Origin: Emydura subglobosa
Lineage: Eukaryota > Chordata > Testudines > Chelidae
Assembly (NCBI GenBank): GCA_007922225.1
Contig: ML679989.1
Location: 22,126,971 to 22,190,970 of the forward strand
Direction: 5' to 3'
DNA: 64,000 nt
The notes below the pieces were generated by a model. The model saw only the letters and a list, made by a program, of their open reading frames with translations, was not told the DNA's origin and did not search any database. The position numbers and the translations under genes are program-made. Positions 12,901 to 23,213 of the stretch are shown here, piece by piece; the first letter of the stretch is position 1; every line of letters begins with the position of its first letter.

Positions 12901-13873
12901 GGAGCTGGGGGAGAGGGTGGGGACCACGGCGCACTGGGGTGGAACTCAGCACAGGGACATCCTGGAATAGCCTGGCCAGGGGACGCAGCCCTGGGGACAG
13001 CCTGCATGGAGCGCTCCTACCCCAGTGTCCTTTCTAGGGTGCTGCCCAGAACTTTGACATTCAGCCCGAGCTGCCACAGCCCAGCGTCTCCTTGGCGCAC
13101 AGGGATTTGGAATGGTGACGACATCTACTAGGGAAACTCATTCGAAAGGAGGCAGGCCGGGCCCTGCTCCCTGGACAGAGAGCCCAGCAATGTGTGGGAT
13201 GAATGGGACTGGCTCGGGGCAGCACAGTATGGATAAGGTGCAAAGCTTCCTGCAGTATCAAAGCACTGCAGCACCCCTGCCAGTGCCTGGGCTCCCCACA
13301 CACAGAGACCTCAGCCCATGCCCCTCAATCACGACCCGCAGCCCCCTGCTATTCCAATCCTGCGCTGAGCAGGGACATGTAACTGTGCCTCAAACTGTGC
13401 TCGTATCCTTTGAATGGGAACAGAAGAGGCTCCCCCAACACACCCTTACACAAACGTCAGGCGCCTGCCTCATGTGCCAGGGGCTATGACAGCTGTTCTT
13501 TGACAGCAGTGCTTCCTCACGGGACTGGCTTCCTCCGCACTCACAGCCCTTCCTAGTGGGGGAAGGCACTCTGCTGTCTGCCCCACAACTCACCCGAGGT
13601 ACGTGGGAAGCCGTGATAGCCCCATGCCAGCTCCTGAGGCTGGTGAGGCTATAGCTCCTATAACCAGCAGCAAAGAAGTGAGAATGAACTGCTCATCTTG
13701 CTGAGTTTTATTGCAGCTGGCTAACATCCCAGGGAAGCTCTGAGCAGAGGCTCTCTTGCTGGGTGCCCTCCCCGGGGGTTCTGACTAGTGGGTCTCTCCA
13801 AAGGCTAGTGCACGTCAGCTGATCTCTGTTTGTACTTCTCTCCCCAGACAAATGTATGACGGATGCTGCATAG
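3896..13873 (+). CDS. PTGDS: Lipocalin-type prostaglandin D synthase (coding span, 6 coding exons)
   Basis: Secreted lipocalin that isomerises prostaglandin H2 to D2 and carries lipophilic ligands. Coding exons are 3896-3994, 7339-7478, 9287-9363, 10854-10967, 11506-11607 and 13848-13873; all joints obey GT-AG and give 558 nt, or 185 aa plus stop, close to the roughly 190 aa of mammalian PTGDS. Residues 1-20 are a signal peptide (MQAVLLSLMALALFGALQA). The lipocalin G-x-W motif is G36-K37-W38. The catalytic cysteine of the family aligns with Cys60, and its supporting hydroxyls align with Ser40, Thr62 and Ser76. Cys84 and Cys180 form the usual disulfide. Motif 2 is E-T-N-Y-D-E-Y (117-123) and motif 3 ends at Arg145. 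The C-terminus DKCMTDAA is very near the mammalian one. Both N-glycosylation sequons of the human protein are absent. Activity is inferred from conserved residues. Confidence 0.93.
6955..7078 (+). mobile_element. Old CR1-like 3' fragment
   Basis: Wording such as agccagtggaactcactgcc and gaagctaaaagcttaatagg matches the decayed end of CR1/L3-type ORF2. It sits in PTGDS intron 1 and is too short to place further. Confidence 0.4.
7339..7478 (+). CDS. PTGDS: PTGDS-like exon 2 (G-x-W strand and catalytic Cys)
   Basis: 140 nt. The acceptor is tgtgcag and the donor gtaagg after two bases of a Lys codon (phase 2). It encodes FTGKWYSIGLASSSRW and then the KMC catalytic segment. An end one base later would put exon 3 out of frame, which fixes the donor. 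Confidence 0.92.
8262..8482 (-). mobile_element. tRNA-derived SINE (MIR/reptile tRNA-SINE type)
   Basis: Read on the minus strand it runs from the tRNA-like head (caggactcctggattctag) through the core agtcacttccc-type block and cctcagtttccccatctg to the tail about AGTGCTTTGAGATCC. It lies in PTGDS intron 2. Confidence 0.7.
9287..9363 (+). CDS. PTGDS: PTGDS-like exon 3
   Basis: 77 nt, acceptor ctgccccag, donor gtgagt, ends in phase 1. It encodes LDRCEKRNSLFLKTD and then PGRFSYSSP, holding the first disulfide cysteine. Confidence 0.9.
10854..10967 (+). CDS. PTGDS: PTGDS-like exon 4 (lipocalin motif 2)
   Basis: 114 nt, acceptor cccctgcag, donor gtacgt, phase 1 at both ends. It encodes RWGSQHDIRVVETNYDEYAL and continues to MVTLYG. 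Confidence 0.92.
11506..11607 (+). CDS. PTGDS: PTGDS-like exon 5 (C-terminal helix)
   Basis: 102 nt, acceptor ggctgcag, donor gtaaga. It encodes RTMELNPELLEKFTRFS and ends LTEDTILLLPKT. Both paralogues have exons of the same length here. Confidence 0.92.
13848..13873 (+). CDS. PTGDS: PTGDS-like exon 6 (last coding exon)
   Basis: 26 nt, acceptor tctccccag. It encodes DKCMTDAA and the stop TAG at 13871-13873, followed directly by the donor gtgagt, so the 3' UTR is in a further exon, as in mammalian PTGDS. Confidence 0.9.
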
Positions 13874-14649
13874 GTGAGTAGCATCGCTTCTCCAGCGAGC
13901 TGTGGCTTCTCTTCCACTGCTCCAGTGCATGACAGAAGTGTTTATACAGCTTGTGACTTTAGAGAGCCTCTCTCTGAGCAGGTGCCATTCCCAGCCTGCT
14001 CCAAGACATGGCCCACATGCTGCGCAGAGTCCCAGCTCCCTTCACCTCTTGGGGTTTGACTCTCTTAACTCCAAAATGAACATAAAGTTCAGCTCAACCT
14101 TCCCCGCAGCCTGGGCTGCTCCTTGAGTTCCTTCCTCAGGATTGCTCAGCCCATACCCTAGTTCCTCTCCCTAGAGAACCACACCCATCTCCCTTTATTT
14201 CCAGGTGGGGTAATGAATCACCTACCTCAGAGTTATTTGAACCCAATTAACCTTTTCCCAGCAGGAGCAGCAAGTTGTTTCCAAGGTGGGATGTGTCAGG
14301 CAAACACTGCCAGCCTGTGGCACTCTCATACAGGGATCTCACCGTGATTTACAAGGCCTTTATTTGCCCTGGCCCAAACCAAGAATATGGCTGACTCTCA
14401 TTACAGACTGCCTGGGGTCCCTGGTGGCTGTGATGAACATCAAGGGGATCAGGCCTGCTGGACACTGACAGATCCTGGGGTTCTTTCTGGCTCTGTGTCA
14501 CCACACAGGGTCTCCATAAGTCCTGGCTTGGCAAGCAGCTATGGGAGAGGCTGCTGACTATGCTGCAGGTCCTGGGGTGAGCACTGGGAAGGTCATTGAT
14601 GTCTCCCTAAAGCGACACTAAGTGCCGTTTCCTTTCTCCTCCCTTGCAG

Positions 14650-14825
14650 GTAGAGCCTGCGAGACAACGTTCCAGGTTCCTTCTGAGAAAGCGACATGCT
14701 GACCCGCCGGCCCAGATCCTCCCCGCATGGACGTAGCAGTCTCTGCTCTGTAGCCTCGTGCCCCTCTGGGCTAGTGCTTCTGTGTGTAGCAGCCCCTCCC
14801 GAGTAAAACCGAGAGGTGAAACACC
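14650..14825 (+). other. PTGDS: PTGDS-like exon 7, 3' UTR, probable end
   Basis: A polypyrimidine tract and cccttgcag precede 14650. No AATAAA is visible; the closest poly(A) signal is the variant AGTAAA at 14802-14807. The end coordinate is an estimate. Confidence 0.5.
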
Positions 14826-14829
14826 AGCC

Positions 14830-16315
14830 CCACGTGTCGTGCTTGCCTCCTCACTGAGCCTTTGGGCACATGGGCCGTTGGGAGGGGGAGGTACCTGGGA
14901 CTACATCTCCCTTCTCTCAGTGGCAATCTCGAGAGGCAGCTGATCCAGGCAGATTCCTGCCATATGGTCTTGACATTTCCCTAGAACAGCTCAGTGGAGT
15001 GTGGGATCGTGGGATCCAAATCCCAGCCCTGAGTCGGCTCAGCCCCAAGGCCCAGCCAAGCCCAAGCCTCGTGAGGCGAAGGATGTGAGCGGCGCTCAGG
15101 AAAGCTGGGGCTAGGGGCACAGGCCGAGCCAGGCTTGTCTGGGGAAACACTTGGCTGTTCTGTTTAAATATGGGGCTGATGACTGTGACACCTCTGGGAG
15201 AGGCTGATTCCCTCAGGCCACTCACATTATTCCTCATCCCCCTGCAGTCGGCTCTGGTCTCTCCCCAGGGAGGGGGCAGCACTGCAGATTCGGACCCGCT
15301 CCTTCCACCACCTTAGCCCTGCTCTGAACCACGCACCTGTGTGAAATGGGTGGTTGGCCCAGAGCCGATTTCCCTCTCAGAACTCACTGAGGGGCTGTGT
15401 CACACGCTGAGCTGAGCTGGCCACTGAAAGGCAGAAGATGCAAAGCCCCTGCTTTGATGAGTGAGGGCTACGAAACCTCCAGAAGTGCCTTGCCGGGAGT
15501 TTGGCTGTCTGTGTTCCTAGTGCTTCCACTCCATCCTGTGGTTGATCCCTCAGACTGAGCGTTCAGCCAGGCCAATCCTTCCTGCTGTTCAGCCTGCCTG
15601 CTCGGCACATGGGCTTTCCCTTTTTCGCTGTGCACCGCACCTTGTCCCACTCTGCAAAGAGGGGTCGTGGGGACCAGCTGGCTCAGGGAGTGACAGTGGG
15701 GTTTCCGTTTCCCATCCAGCCCTAATCAGTAAGTGACCAAAAGCAAGTGTGCCGGGCTGACTGGTCAGCAGCCTGGGTGGAGTGAATGGCTGGTCTCAGG
15801 CCAGTCCTGGCCAGGGGGTGTCCATCTCACCGATGACCCATGTCCTGCTTACCCAGACCTGGGAGCTTCGCCCATTGCCAGCCACAAGGAGCTAAGGATC
15901 ATCTTTTCTCCACATCCCATGGCAGAGCTAGCGTCCATGTGACATAGATCAACAGCCCGGGTTCCTTCTCCCTGTGCAGAGCCCCTGCCCTGCAGCTTTT
16001 CAACCTGCTGCCTTGCCTCCTTTCTGAGATGGTTGGGATGTTAGCCTGCAAGTTATGAGAGTGAGCTTTGCATCCTCCTTGGTCATGGACTCCATGCTGT
16101 AATTGCCTAAGCAGGAAGGGTCTTGAAAGGCATCGCTCTTTAGAGGCGGGGCCTGGCAGTTGCCAGATTTCACTCCACAGGAACAAGCTGGTGCCACCCA
16201 GGCTGGCTTTTAAAAAAACCTGCTGCTTGTGTTGGCCCTACTGTGCAAGGCTGACTGGGCCTACAGCTCTCTTCTCTCAGGGACCAGCCCGGCAGGGGTG
16301 GTGGGGAAATCATCG
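14830..16315. other. Intergenic, nothing recognised
   Basis: GC-rich unique sequence. Open frames up to about 120 codons occur on both strands without any domain or splice context. Confidence 0.5.
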
Positions 16316-16317
16316 GG

Positions 16318-16530
16318 CCTGGCACTTACACAGCATATTTTCATCCAAGGAGCGCAAAGCACCTTACAAAAGAGGGTAGGCGTCATTGTCCTCATTTCAT
16401 AAATGGGAAACTGAGGCACGGAGAGATGAAATGATTCACCCAGGTCATGCAGGGCATCTATAGCAGAGCAGGGGAGAGAATCCAGGCCTCCGGATGCCTA
16501 GTCCTGTGCTTTAGTCAGCAGGCCGCCCTT
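16318..16530 (-). mobile_element. tRNA-derived SINE
   Basis: Minus-strand copy: tail at 16330-16380 (gagcgcaaagcaccttacaa), core at 16385-16450 (aaatgggaaactgaggcacg) and head at 16480-16525. It is intergenic between genes 1 and 2. Confidence 0.65.
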
Positions 16531-16534
16531 TAGG

Positions 16535-19500
16535 AAATACTGTTCATCCAAACAGCCTGCGTTTGATGAAGAGACTGAGGCTGGCTAGCTAGCTGTCGTC
16601 CACGCATCCCGCAACCACAGCCACTGCTTGGGGAGCTGGCAGGAGCCCTGACAGTGCAGAGCAACCTTATGCACCAGTTGTGCAGAACATTAATAATGCG
16701 CCCTGCCCTTGTGCTACAGGGGGAGTGTGAGGCAATGAAACAATCCCGTCGCTTGGCATGTCCTGCTCTAGCCGGCAGTGCTACTGGGAGAGACGGGACT
16801 CCTCTGGAAGACAGCACCTCCAGCAGCACAGGGCCGTGGTTCAGTATGGGCTCGGAGAGAACAATGTCCCCTTCTGAGGTGCCAGCATCACTTCCGGTTG
16901 CAGCCTAGGTTGCCTTTGCCTGCTGCACGTGTGCTGGCCTGGCCTGTCTTAGCCACAGAGTACCCTGCCTGCAGGACGTGGCTGTGGGTGGTAGGATGGT
17001 GTAGGTTAGCTGGGTTTAGCTCACCTGAGACCAGGGCCTGGGCTGGTGCTGAGTGGTGTCAGGGAGATGCCTGAGATGGGGATGAGATACAGGTTGGGTT
17101 TGGTTTCCAGTCTAATCGAACCCTTCTCCCAGAGCAGTGAGGCGAGCTCTGGGTCTTGCAGTCTCCCCCCGCCCTCTCTGTCCCGCAGGCATGTGATGGC
17201 AGCAGCTGTCAGTAGCGCTTGGGACGTTGTAACCCACTGGTGGGATTCACAGGTCCTTGGGAGCCATCTCCAGCCCCTGCTGCGGACAGCTGGCTTGTTA
17301 CCTCAGATGGCAGGTGCTCAGGAGATCCCCAGTTCCATCCTTGTGGCAGCCGCCCAGCGCTGCCTCGTAAGCCCTGTTTACACGACGCCACTGACCTGTT
17401 GCTAGTGGTATGTCCCCTGACCTGGCACAGAGAATGGTCTGCGTGCGAGTGTAGCTGGCACAGCCCGTCTGCTGCACAGCCTCGTTCGCTAGCAGCCAGC
17501 ACTTCGGAGGGACAGCCGCTGCCTGAGGGAGCCCCAGCAGAGGTACACGTGCTGGCTGAGACAAAGCTGACATGTGGCCCGGCATGTGACAGGGAGACAG
17601 ATGCTGAGATCATCCCTGGCCCTGCCCTGCCCTCACAGCGCCCTGTGCTCAGAATGGATGCCGAGCGGCACGGCACCGGACACTGCTACGCGCTAGCTAA
17701 GGGACCGAGGTGGGCCCGTCCTGTGGCACTGGTCTGCCTCACAGTCTCCCGGGGATTTTTCCACACCACCCTCTTGGGAGGCAGGGCAGTGCTTTCCGCA
17801 GCAGTCACAGCTGCCCTGGGGATACGGAGGTGGGTTTCCCAGCTACTCCTCGCTTGGCCATACCTCTTGTGTCCGTGACTGAATGAGCTGGGGAGCCTGG
17901 CGCTCCATTCACTTTCTAAAGACCGTGGGCAAGACCCTCACCTCTCCACCAGCCCCTTGTGCCAGAGCTGCCGACAGGGGCCCAGAGAGGAGAGCCCCAG
18001 TCTGTGGTGGAGGGAAGGAGACCCGTGGTGCAGGCGCTATGGAAGACAGGCTCAGGCTGAAGACCACCTTGCAAACCTTGGTGTTTGGGGCTGGGGTGGA
18101 GGCACAGCCCACAGTACTGTGGGTATTCCAGGCAGCACTGCAGCCCATTGGGGGGGTCTAAGTTATGGGGGGCCATGGAGCAGCCCAGGATTAAACATGC
18201 ACGCAGCTGGCTTGGGCTTTCCCCCAGGCTGTTGTGCTGTGTCGTCCCCTTTAGCCCCCCAGCCTAGAAACTCACTCTGGAGCTTCACTTTCCTGCACAA
18301 AAGGGAACATCTCAGATGCAAACAGTAAAAAAAATTATCATCATCATAGCAAACCCCAAATGGCCGTAGCCTGGCAGCAGCTCAAGCACCCGAGACATCT
18401 CTAACTAGCGTGTGAAGCCCGGCTGCGTGGCTAGTCAGTCTGTGTCTGTCACTGGCCATCTTATCACACCACTGCAACCTTGGCTGGCCTGCACGGCGTT
18501 CCTGGGCAAACATGCTTCAGAATTTGTCAGTTTTCCCTCTTATTAACACGTCCACGCCAAGAAAGCCACCAAAACTGAATCAGTTAAAAAAAAAAAAGGG
18601 GGAGGGGAGAAGGGGAGGATTCCAAATCCAAAACCTTTGTATCCAAAACGAGCTTGAGTGGCCTCGTTTGGAGCCTGTGCATCTTACAGCTTGAGACGTG
18701 TGTGTCCCGCTGGGGTCATTCTAGAACACGCCAGTGGGAGCTCAGTATCTCAGTCCAGCTCAGGGGCGTGACCCCAGGAGATTTACACACACGAGTCAGC
18801 AGGGGTCCTGCCTCTATTGCTGCCTGGGACGGGGAGCCCCAGCTAGATGGAGGGGCTCAGGGGTGGGGTGTCCCAGTAGGTAAAGTGTCCCATCACTGAC
18901 AAAGTCCGAGCATTACAAAGCAAGGGGATGGGATACTAAGGGCATCGTAAACTCGAGGTTCTTGTGTTTCCCTGTGACTCCAGCTGCTGACGACGAGAGA
19001 CCGGCACAGCCTCATGCTGTGCATAGATCTCTGCATGTGGGACAGCTGCCGAAGCAGTTTAAAGCTCAGCCAAGGTTTCATCGTGGGCAGGGTGGGGCAG
19101 GCTCGTGTTTCTGTGGCAGTGGAACAGAATGGGCCACATTCAGCCCCGGCACAGGTAGGCTCGTCACCGCTGCGGTCACTGACAGTGGCAAACATCTGAA
19201 AGAGGCTGACACTGGCCTGATTTCCCCTCTACCAGTGAAATGAGGACAGGAAAGGCGGGTCCAGCAGCATTGCCAGGCCCAGCTGGGTGTCCCCAGAGGA
19301 CAGCTCTAGGCTTTAGATGTCAAATGCTTAAACCAAGGCTTAGCCTTGGCAGCCATGTGATGAGTGTGGCACTGAGCGTCCCGTCAGCATGTGCGCTTGC
19401 CACTGTGTTGTGCTGTACTGAGCAATGGGTTGGTGGGAGAGAGGAGATCAGGGAGACCTCAGGAAAGGCAGGTGTGAAAGCTGCTCTCACCGAAACGGAG

Positions 19501-19675
19501 CTTCCCCTCTAGCTGTGAAGTGTGTTTTCTCCCCTCCTTCTCCCTGGACCAAAGGGCGACCCCTCTCACTCCATGGACTAGAAATGTCTCTTTGGCTGTG
19601 AGGTAGTGCTCCCATCCTCCCTTGTCTGCAGAGGGCTCTGCCAACGTAGTGCAGGAGCATGACACAACTGGAGAG
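16535..19675. other. Intergenic, no gene supported
   Basis: A 219-codon open frame at 17219-17878 is the longest but has no domain, no homology to the neighbours and lies in a GC-rich stretch that yields frames on both strands. A poly(A)/G run sits at 18586-18616. Nothing else is recognisable. Confidence 0.5.
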
Positions 19676-19679
19676 CAGC

Positions 19680-20460
19680 TGTTGAGAAGCTGGGCACAAA
19701 CCCCAAATCAGTGGAGCGTTCTGTGCTTAGTTTTCACCAGCCATTTCTTAAGCGTAAACTCCTCAGGCACTATAACAACCTTAACATGATAGTCCCTTTG
19801 GGTACACCGATTTATCTTGTCACCCAGGTAAGCTTGCCTTTGTCATAGAAGGTCCCTTACACCAGAAGTAACGACAATATTCAGATTACTCCGAGTCCCA
19901 AAGGGCCAGTCACTTACCCCTGGTCAGTTGCACCTTAGAACTCACACCAAAGACACTTGTAGTCAATTCTATAAGAAACAATTTCAAGATTTATTAACCA
20001 GGGCAAGGCAATCAGAGAGTTATTTACAAAGTTAAAGCAGGTAAACGTACACACACAAATGAGTTATAGTCCTAAGCTGCTAAGGTAATAGAAGCTTCTG
20101 TAGCTTTATATGTCCCTTAGGGCTAACCCAGGCTAAACACTGGGGAGCTCTTGCTTATGCATGGAAAACCTTGCCCTCGAGAGTCCAAGCTGCACAGAGA
20201 TACAGTTTCTTCTTGTCAGGGACTTTTATTCCCTTTCTCTTTTCTCTGAGCGTCCAGGTCAGCTGATGGGAGGAAGTCACTGGCACATCTCCTCTTCACA
20301 GGGGGTCGGGAGGGAGGAAGCAATCAACAAAATCGTTTGTCCTTTGATGTTCCACAATAGTTCTTCTTGTGTCTCTGGGTCGTCTCTGCTGGGCAGCACC
20401 TAACACCTTCCGTTGCAGGCCAGCATTTTACACTAGTTACTGTCTGTCTCTCATCCCGCA
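19680..20460 (-). mobile_element. LTR fragment, copy 1
   Basis: It aligns with 24800-25495 over its length: shared blocks are tagcttgcctttg, gtcccttacacca, aagatttattaac, agagagttatttacaa, gatacagtt and tttttattccctt. The TTTATT at 19993 reads as AATAAA on the minus strand, so the likely orientation is minus. No internal retroviral region is attached, so it is a solo or truncated LTR. It ends abruptly where the CR1 at 20461 begins. Confidence 0.6.
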
Positions 20461-21690
20461 GTGCTGAAGGAACAGGTTCAGGACTATTTAGAAAGATTGG
20501 AATTACACAAGTCCATGGGGCCGGATGCAATGCACCCGAGGGTGCTGAGGGAGTTGGCTGAGGTGATTTCAGAGCCATTGGCTATTATCTTTGAAAGATT
20601 GTGGCAATTGGGGGAGGTCCCCGATGATTGGGAAAAGGCAAATCTAGTGCCCATCTTCAAGAAAGGGAAGAAAGAGGATCCAGGGAACTACAGACCGGTC
20701 AGCCTCACCTCAATCCCTGGAAAAATCATAAAGCAGGTCCGCAAGGAATTCATTTTAAGGCACTTGGAAGAGAGGAAGGTGATCAGGAACAGTCAACCAA
20801 GGGCAAGTCATGCCTGACCAACCTGATTGCCTTCTAAGAAGAGGTGACTGGCTCTGTGGATGTGGGGAAAGTGGTGGACATGATATACCTTGACTTTAGC
20901 AAAGCTTTTGATACGGTCTCCCACAGTATTCTTATCAGCAAGTTAAAGAAGTATGGGTTGGATGAATGGATTATAAAATGGATAGAGACCTGGCTAGATC
21001 GTCACGCTAAAGGAGTAGTGATCAATGGCTCCATGTTTAACTGGCAGCCGGTCACAAGCGGAGTGCTCCAGGGGTCAGTCCTGGGGCCGATTTTGTTCAA
21101 CATCTTCATTAATGATCTGGAGGATGGCGTAGATTGCACCCTCAACAAGTTTGACACTAAGCTAGGGGGAGTGATAGATACCCTGGAAAGTAAGGATAGG
21201 ATACAGAGTGACCTACACAAATTGGAGGATTGGGCCAAAAGAAATCTGAAGAGGTTCAACAAAGAGAAGTGCAGAGTCCTGCGCTTAGGATGGAAGAATC
21301 CCTTGTACTGCTACAGACCAGGGACCGACGGGCTAGGCAGCAGTTCTGCAGAAAAGGACCTGGGGGTTACGGTGGACAAGAAGCTGGATATGAGTCAGCA
21401 GTGTGCCCTGGTTGCCGAGAAGGCTAATAGCATTTTGGGCTGCATTAGTAGGAACATTGCCAGCAGATCACAGGAAGTGATGATTCCCCTGTATTTGGCA
21501 TTGGTGAGACTGCATTTGGAGTATTGTGTCCAGTTTTGGGCCCCCCACTACAGGAGGGATGTGGACAAGTTGGAGAGAGTACAGCGGAGGGCAACAAAAA
21601 CAATTAGGGGGCAATTAGTGAAGCACTGGAATGGGTTACCTAGGGAGGTGGTGAAATCTCCATCTTTAGAGGTTTTTAAAGATTTGCCAG
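20461..21690 (+). mobile_element. CR1 LINE, internally deleted
   Basis: Two long open stretches (20461-20817 and 20844 onward) encode CR1 ORF2: the [14 protein letters not shown] block, then reverse transcriptase with YLDFSKAFDTVSH and SGVLQGSVLGP. At the active site the Ala-Asp pair is missing: 21144-21158 reads N-K-F-D-T where the other copies have Ala-Asp-Asp. After 21612 the text jumps straight to the 3' [11 protein letters not shown] block, so roughly 0.3 kb is deleted. It cannot be active. Confidence 0.92.
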
Positions 21691-21699
21691 CATCACAGG

Positions 21700-23030
21700 C
21701 TGCCTGTAGGGATGCCAGCTGCGCCCCTGGACACTGGGCATTCCTTGCCACTGCTGCTGTCATCATCCTGCCAGCTGCTGCCTCTTGGTTGCCTGTGAAT
21801 GTTGAGGAGAACAGAGAAGATCCCCCCCCCAGGGCTAGAGCTGGGCTCAGAATTAAGTATGTGTCATTTGTTGGACAAATCTCAGCTCCCTCTGAGTTTG
21901 CAAATTCCCTGCTGGTGCCTGCAGGCCTGTATTTGTGTTTGCAAGCAGTCCCTGGATGGTGTTGTATGGGCTGGGCGCACAGCAGTGCGTTGGGGTGCTC
22001 CTGCAGGATATTCCTGGCCCCTCAATGCAGCCTTGTCTGAGTGTGTTATTAAGAGCTCTCATGATTTTTAGTGTCTCTCTCCAAGGCCCAGATCCTGGGT
22101 CAGGGAATTACAAGCAACTCTTGTTTTTCGGTTGAAAAAGCACCAGGTTTTGGGCGCTCTGATAGAGAAAAGCTTGAAACCGTGACGTGTGTGTTCCCAC
22201 AAAGGTCCCAAGCCTGGCAGGCAAAGGGAAAGAGCCCAGTGTTTACTGCTTTCAAAACAGCTTCTGATTGGTCAGCCAGCCTTGTGACTCTGGGCCCCAC
22301 TGGTGATTTCTGAATGTTTGGGGCTGGCCACAATGCATATGCCTGAGCACTGGGCAGCCGGTGCCAACACGCACCTCAGTGAACTGGACACCCACTTCAA
22401 AGAGGTGGGGGCCCTGCCCATGGACGTGTTGGCTGGGGAGTCTGCTGGGATCCTATGCCCAGGAGATGCACATTTCACCTACTCAGTGTGGCTGGGTCCC
22501 CCTCCAATGGTGACTGGCCATGTAAGGTTGATGAGCCTGCTACAGCTTCAGCTGTGAGAGCAGAGCCTTTTAGAGCGGAGAGGTGCTAGGCTCCATTCCA
22601 GCTGCTGCTAACCCCTCCGTTCCCCCGGCGTCCCGTGTAACCCCACTGCTAGCTAGCAGTGAGTTAGTCTGACTCTGTGAAGAGCTGGGCTTGCTCAGAG
22701 CAGGGGAACAACAAAGAAACCGATTGGCACGGACACCCCTGGATACAAAGGGTTCTGTGTTGCTTCCTGGTTTGAACACAACCCAGCTGTGCAGTGGAGC
22801 CTAAGCCAACTCCGAACCCAATGCTCAGCTGCCGACCTGGATCTCCTTTGCTGGGTGTCTGGCAGAGCACGTTTTTCAGCCGTGGCTCAGGAATTAGACA
22901 GAAACCAGCTAAGTCTGTCACCGAATACCCCAAATTGTTATATCATGCTGCTGTTGCACAACCTGTTATGTAAACGGTGGGATGGGTTGGGCGTGAATTG
23001 TGGCTGGCGCCCTGCCTTCTGGCAGCCCTT
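21700..23030. other. Upstream flank of gene 2
   Basis: No gene or repeat recognised. The short open frame at 22303-22557 has no domain. Confidence 0.4.
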
Positions 23031-23040
23031 TGCACAGGCA

Positions 23041-23046
23041 TATAAC
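23041..23046 (+). promoter_or_regulatory. TATA-like box of gene 2
   Basis: TATAAC about 70 bp before the initiator ATG at 23112, which suits a short 5' UTR in the same exon. Confidence 0.45.
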
Positions 23047-23111
23047 GTCAGGTGCCCCCAGCAGCTGGCACATACTTGCCAGCACTCCCCAGCGAAGTGA
23101 GAGGGACAGAC

Positions 23112-23213
23112 ATGAGGACGATGGCCATGCTGCTGAGCCTTACGCTGGCTCTGCTCTGTGTGCTCCAGGCTCAGACTGAGGTTCCCGTGCAACCAGGCTT
23201 CGATGCTGACAAG
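23112..23213 (+). CDS. Gene 2 exon 1 (signal peptide)
   Basis: Thirty-four codons, MRTMAMLLSLTLALLCVLQA and then the mature N-terminus ending DADK. Donor gtaaga, phase 0. A second in-frame Met at residue 4 could also start the leader. Confidence 0.9.

Noticed and set aside
17219..17878. 219-codon open frame, plus strand
   Set aside because: GC-rich region with open frames on both strands, no domain, no signal peptide, no splice or promoter context.
20844..22040. 398-codon frame as a host gene
   Set aside because: The first 280 codons are CR1 reverse transcriptase; the remainder is chance read-through into flanking DNA.
22303..22557. 84-codon plus frame before gene 2
   Set aside because: No splice sites or homology to support an exon.
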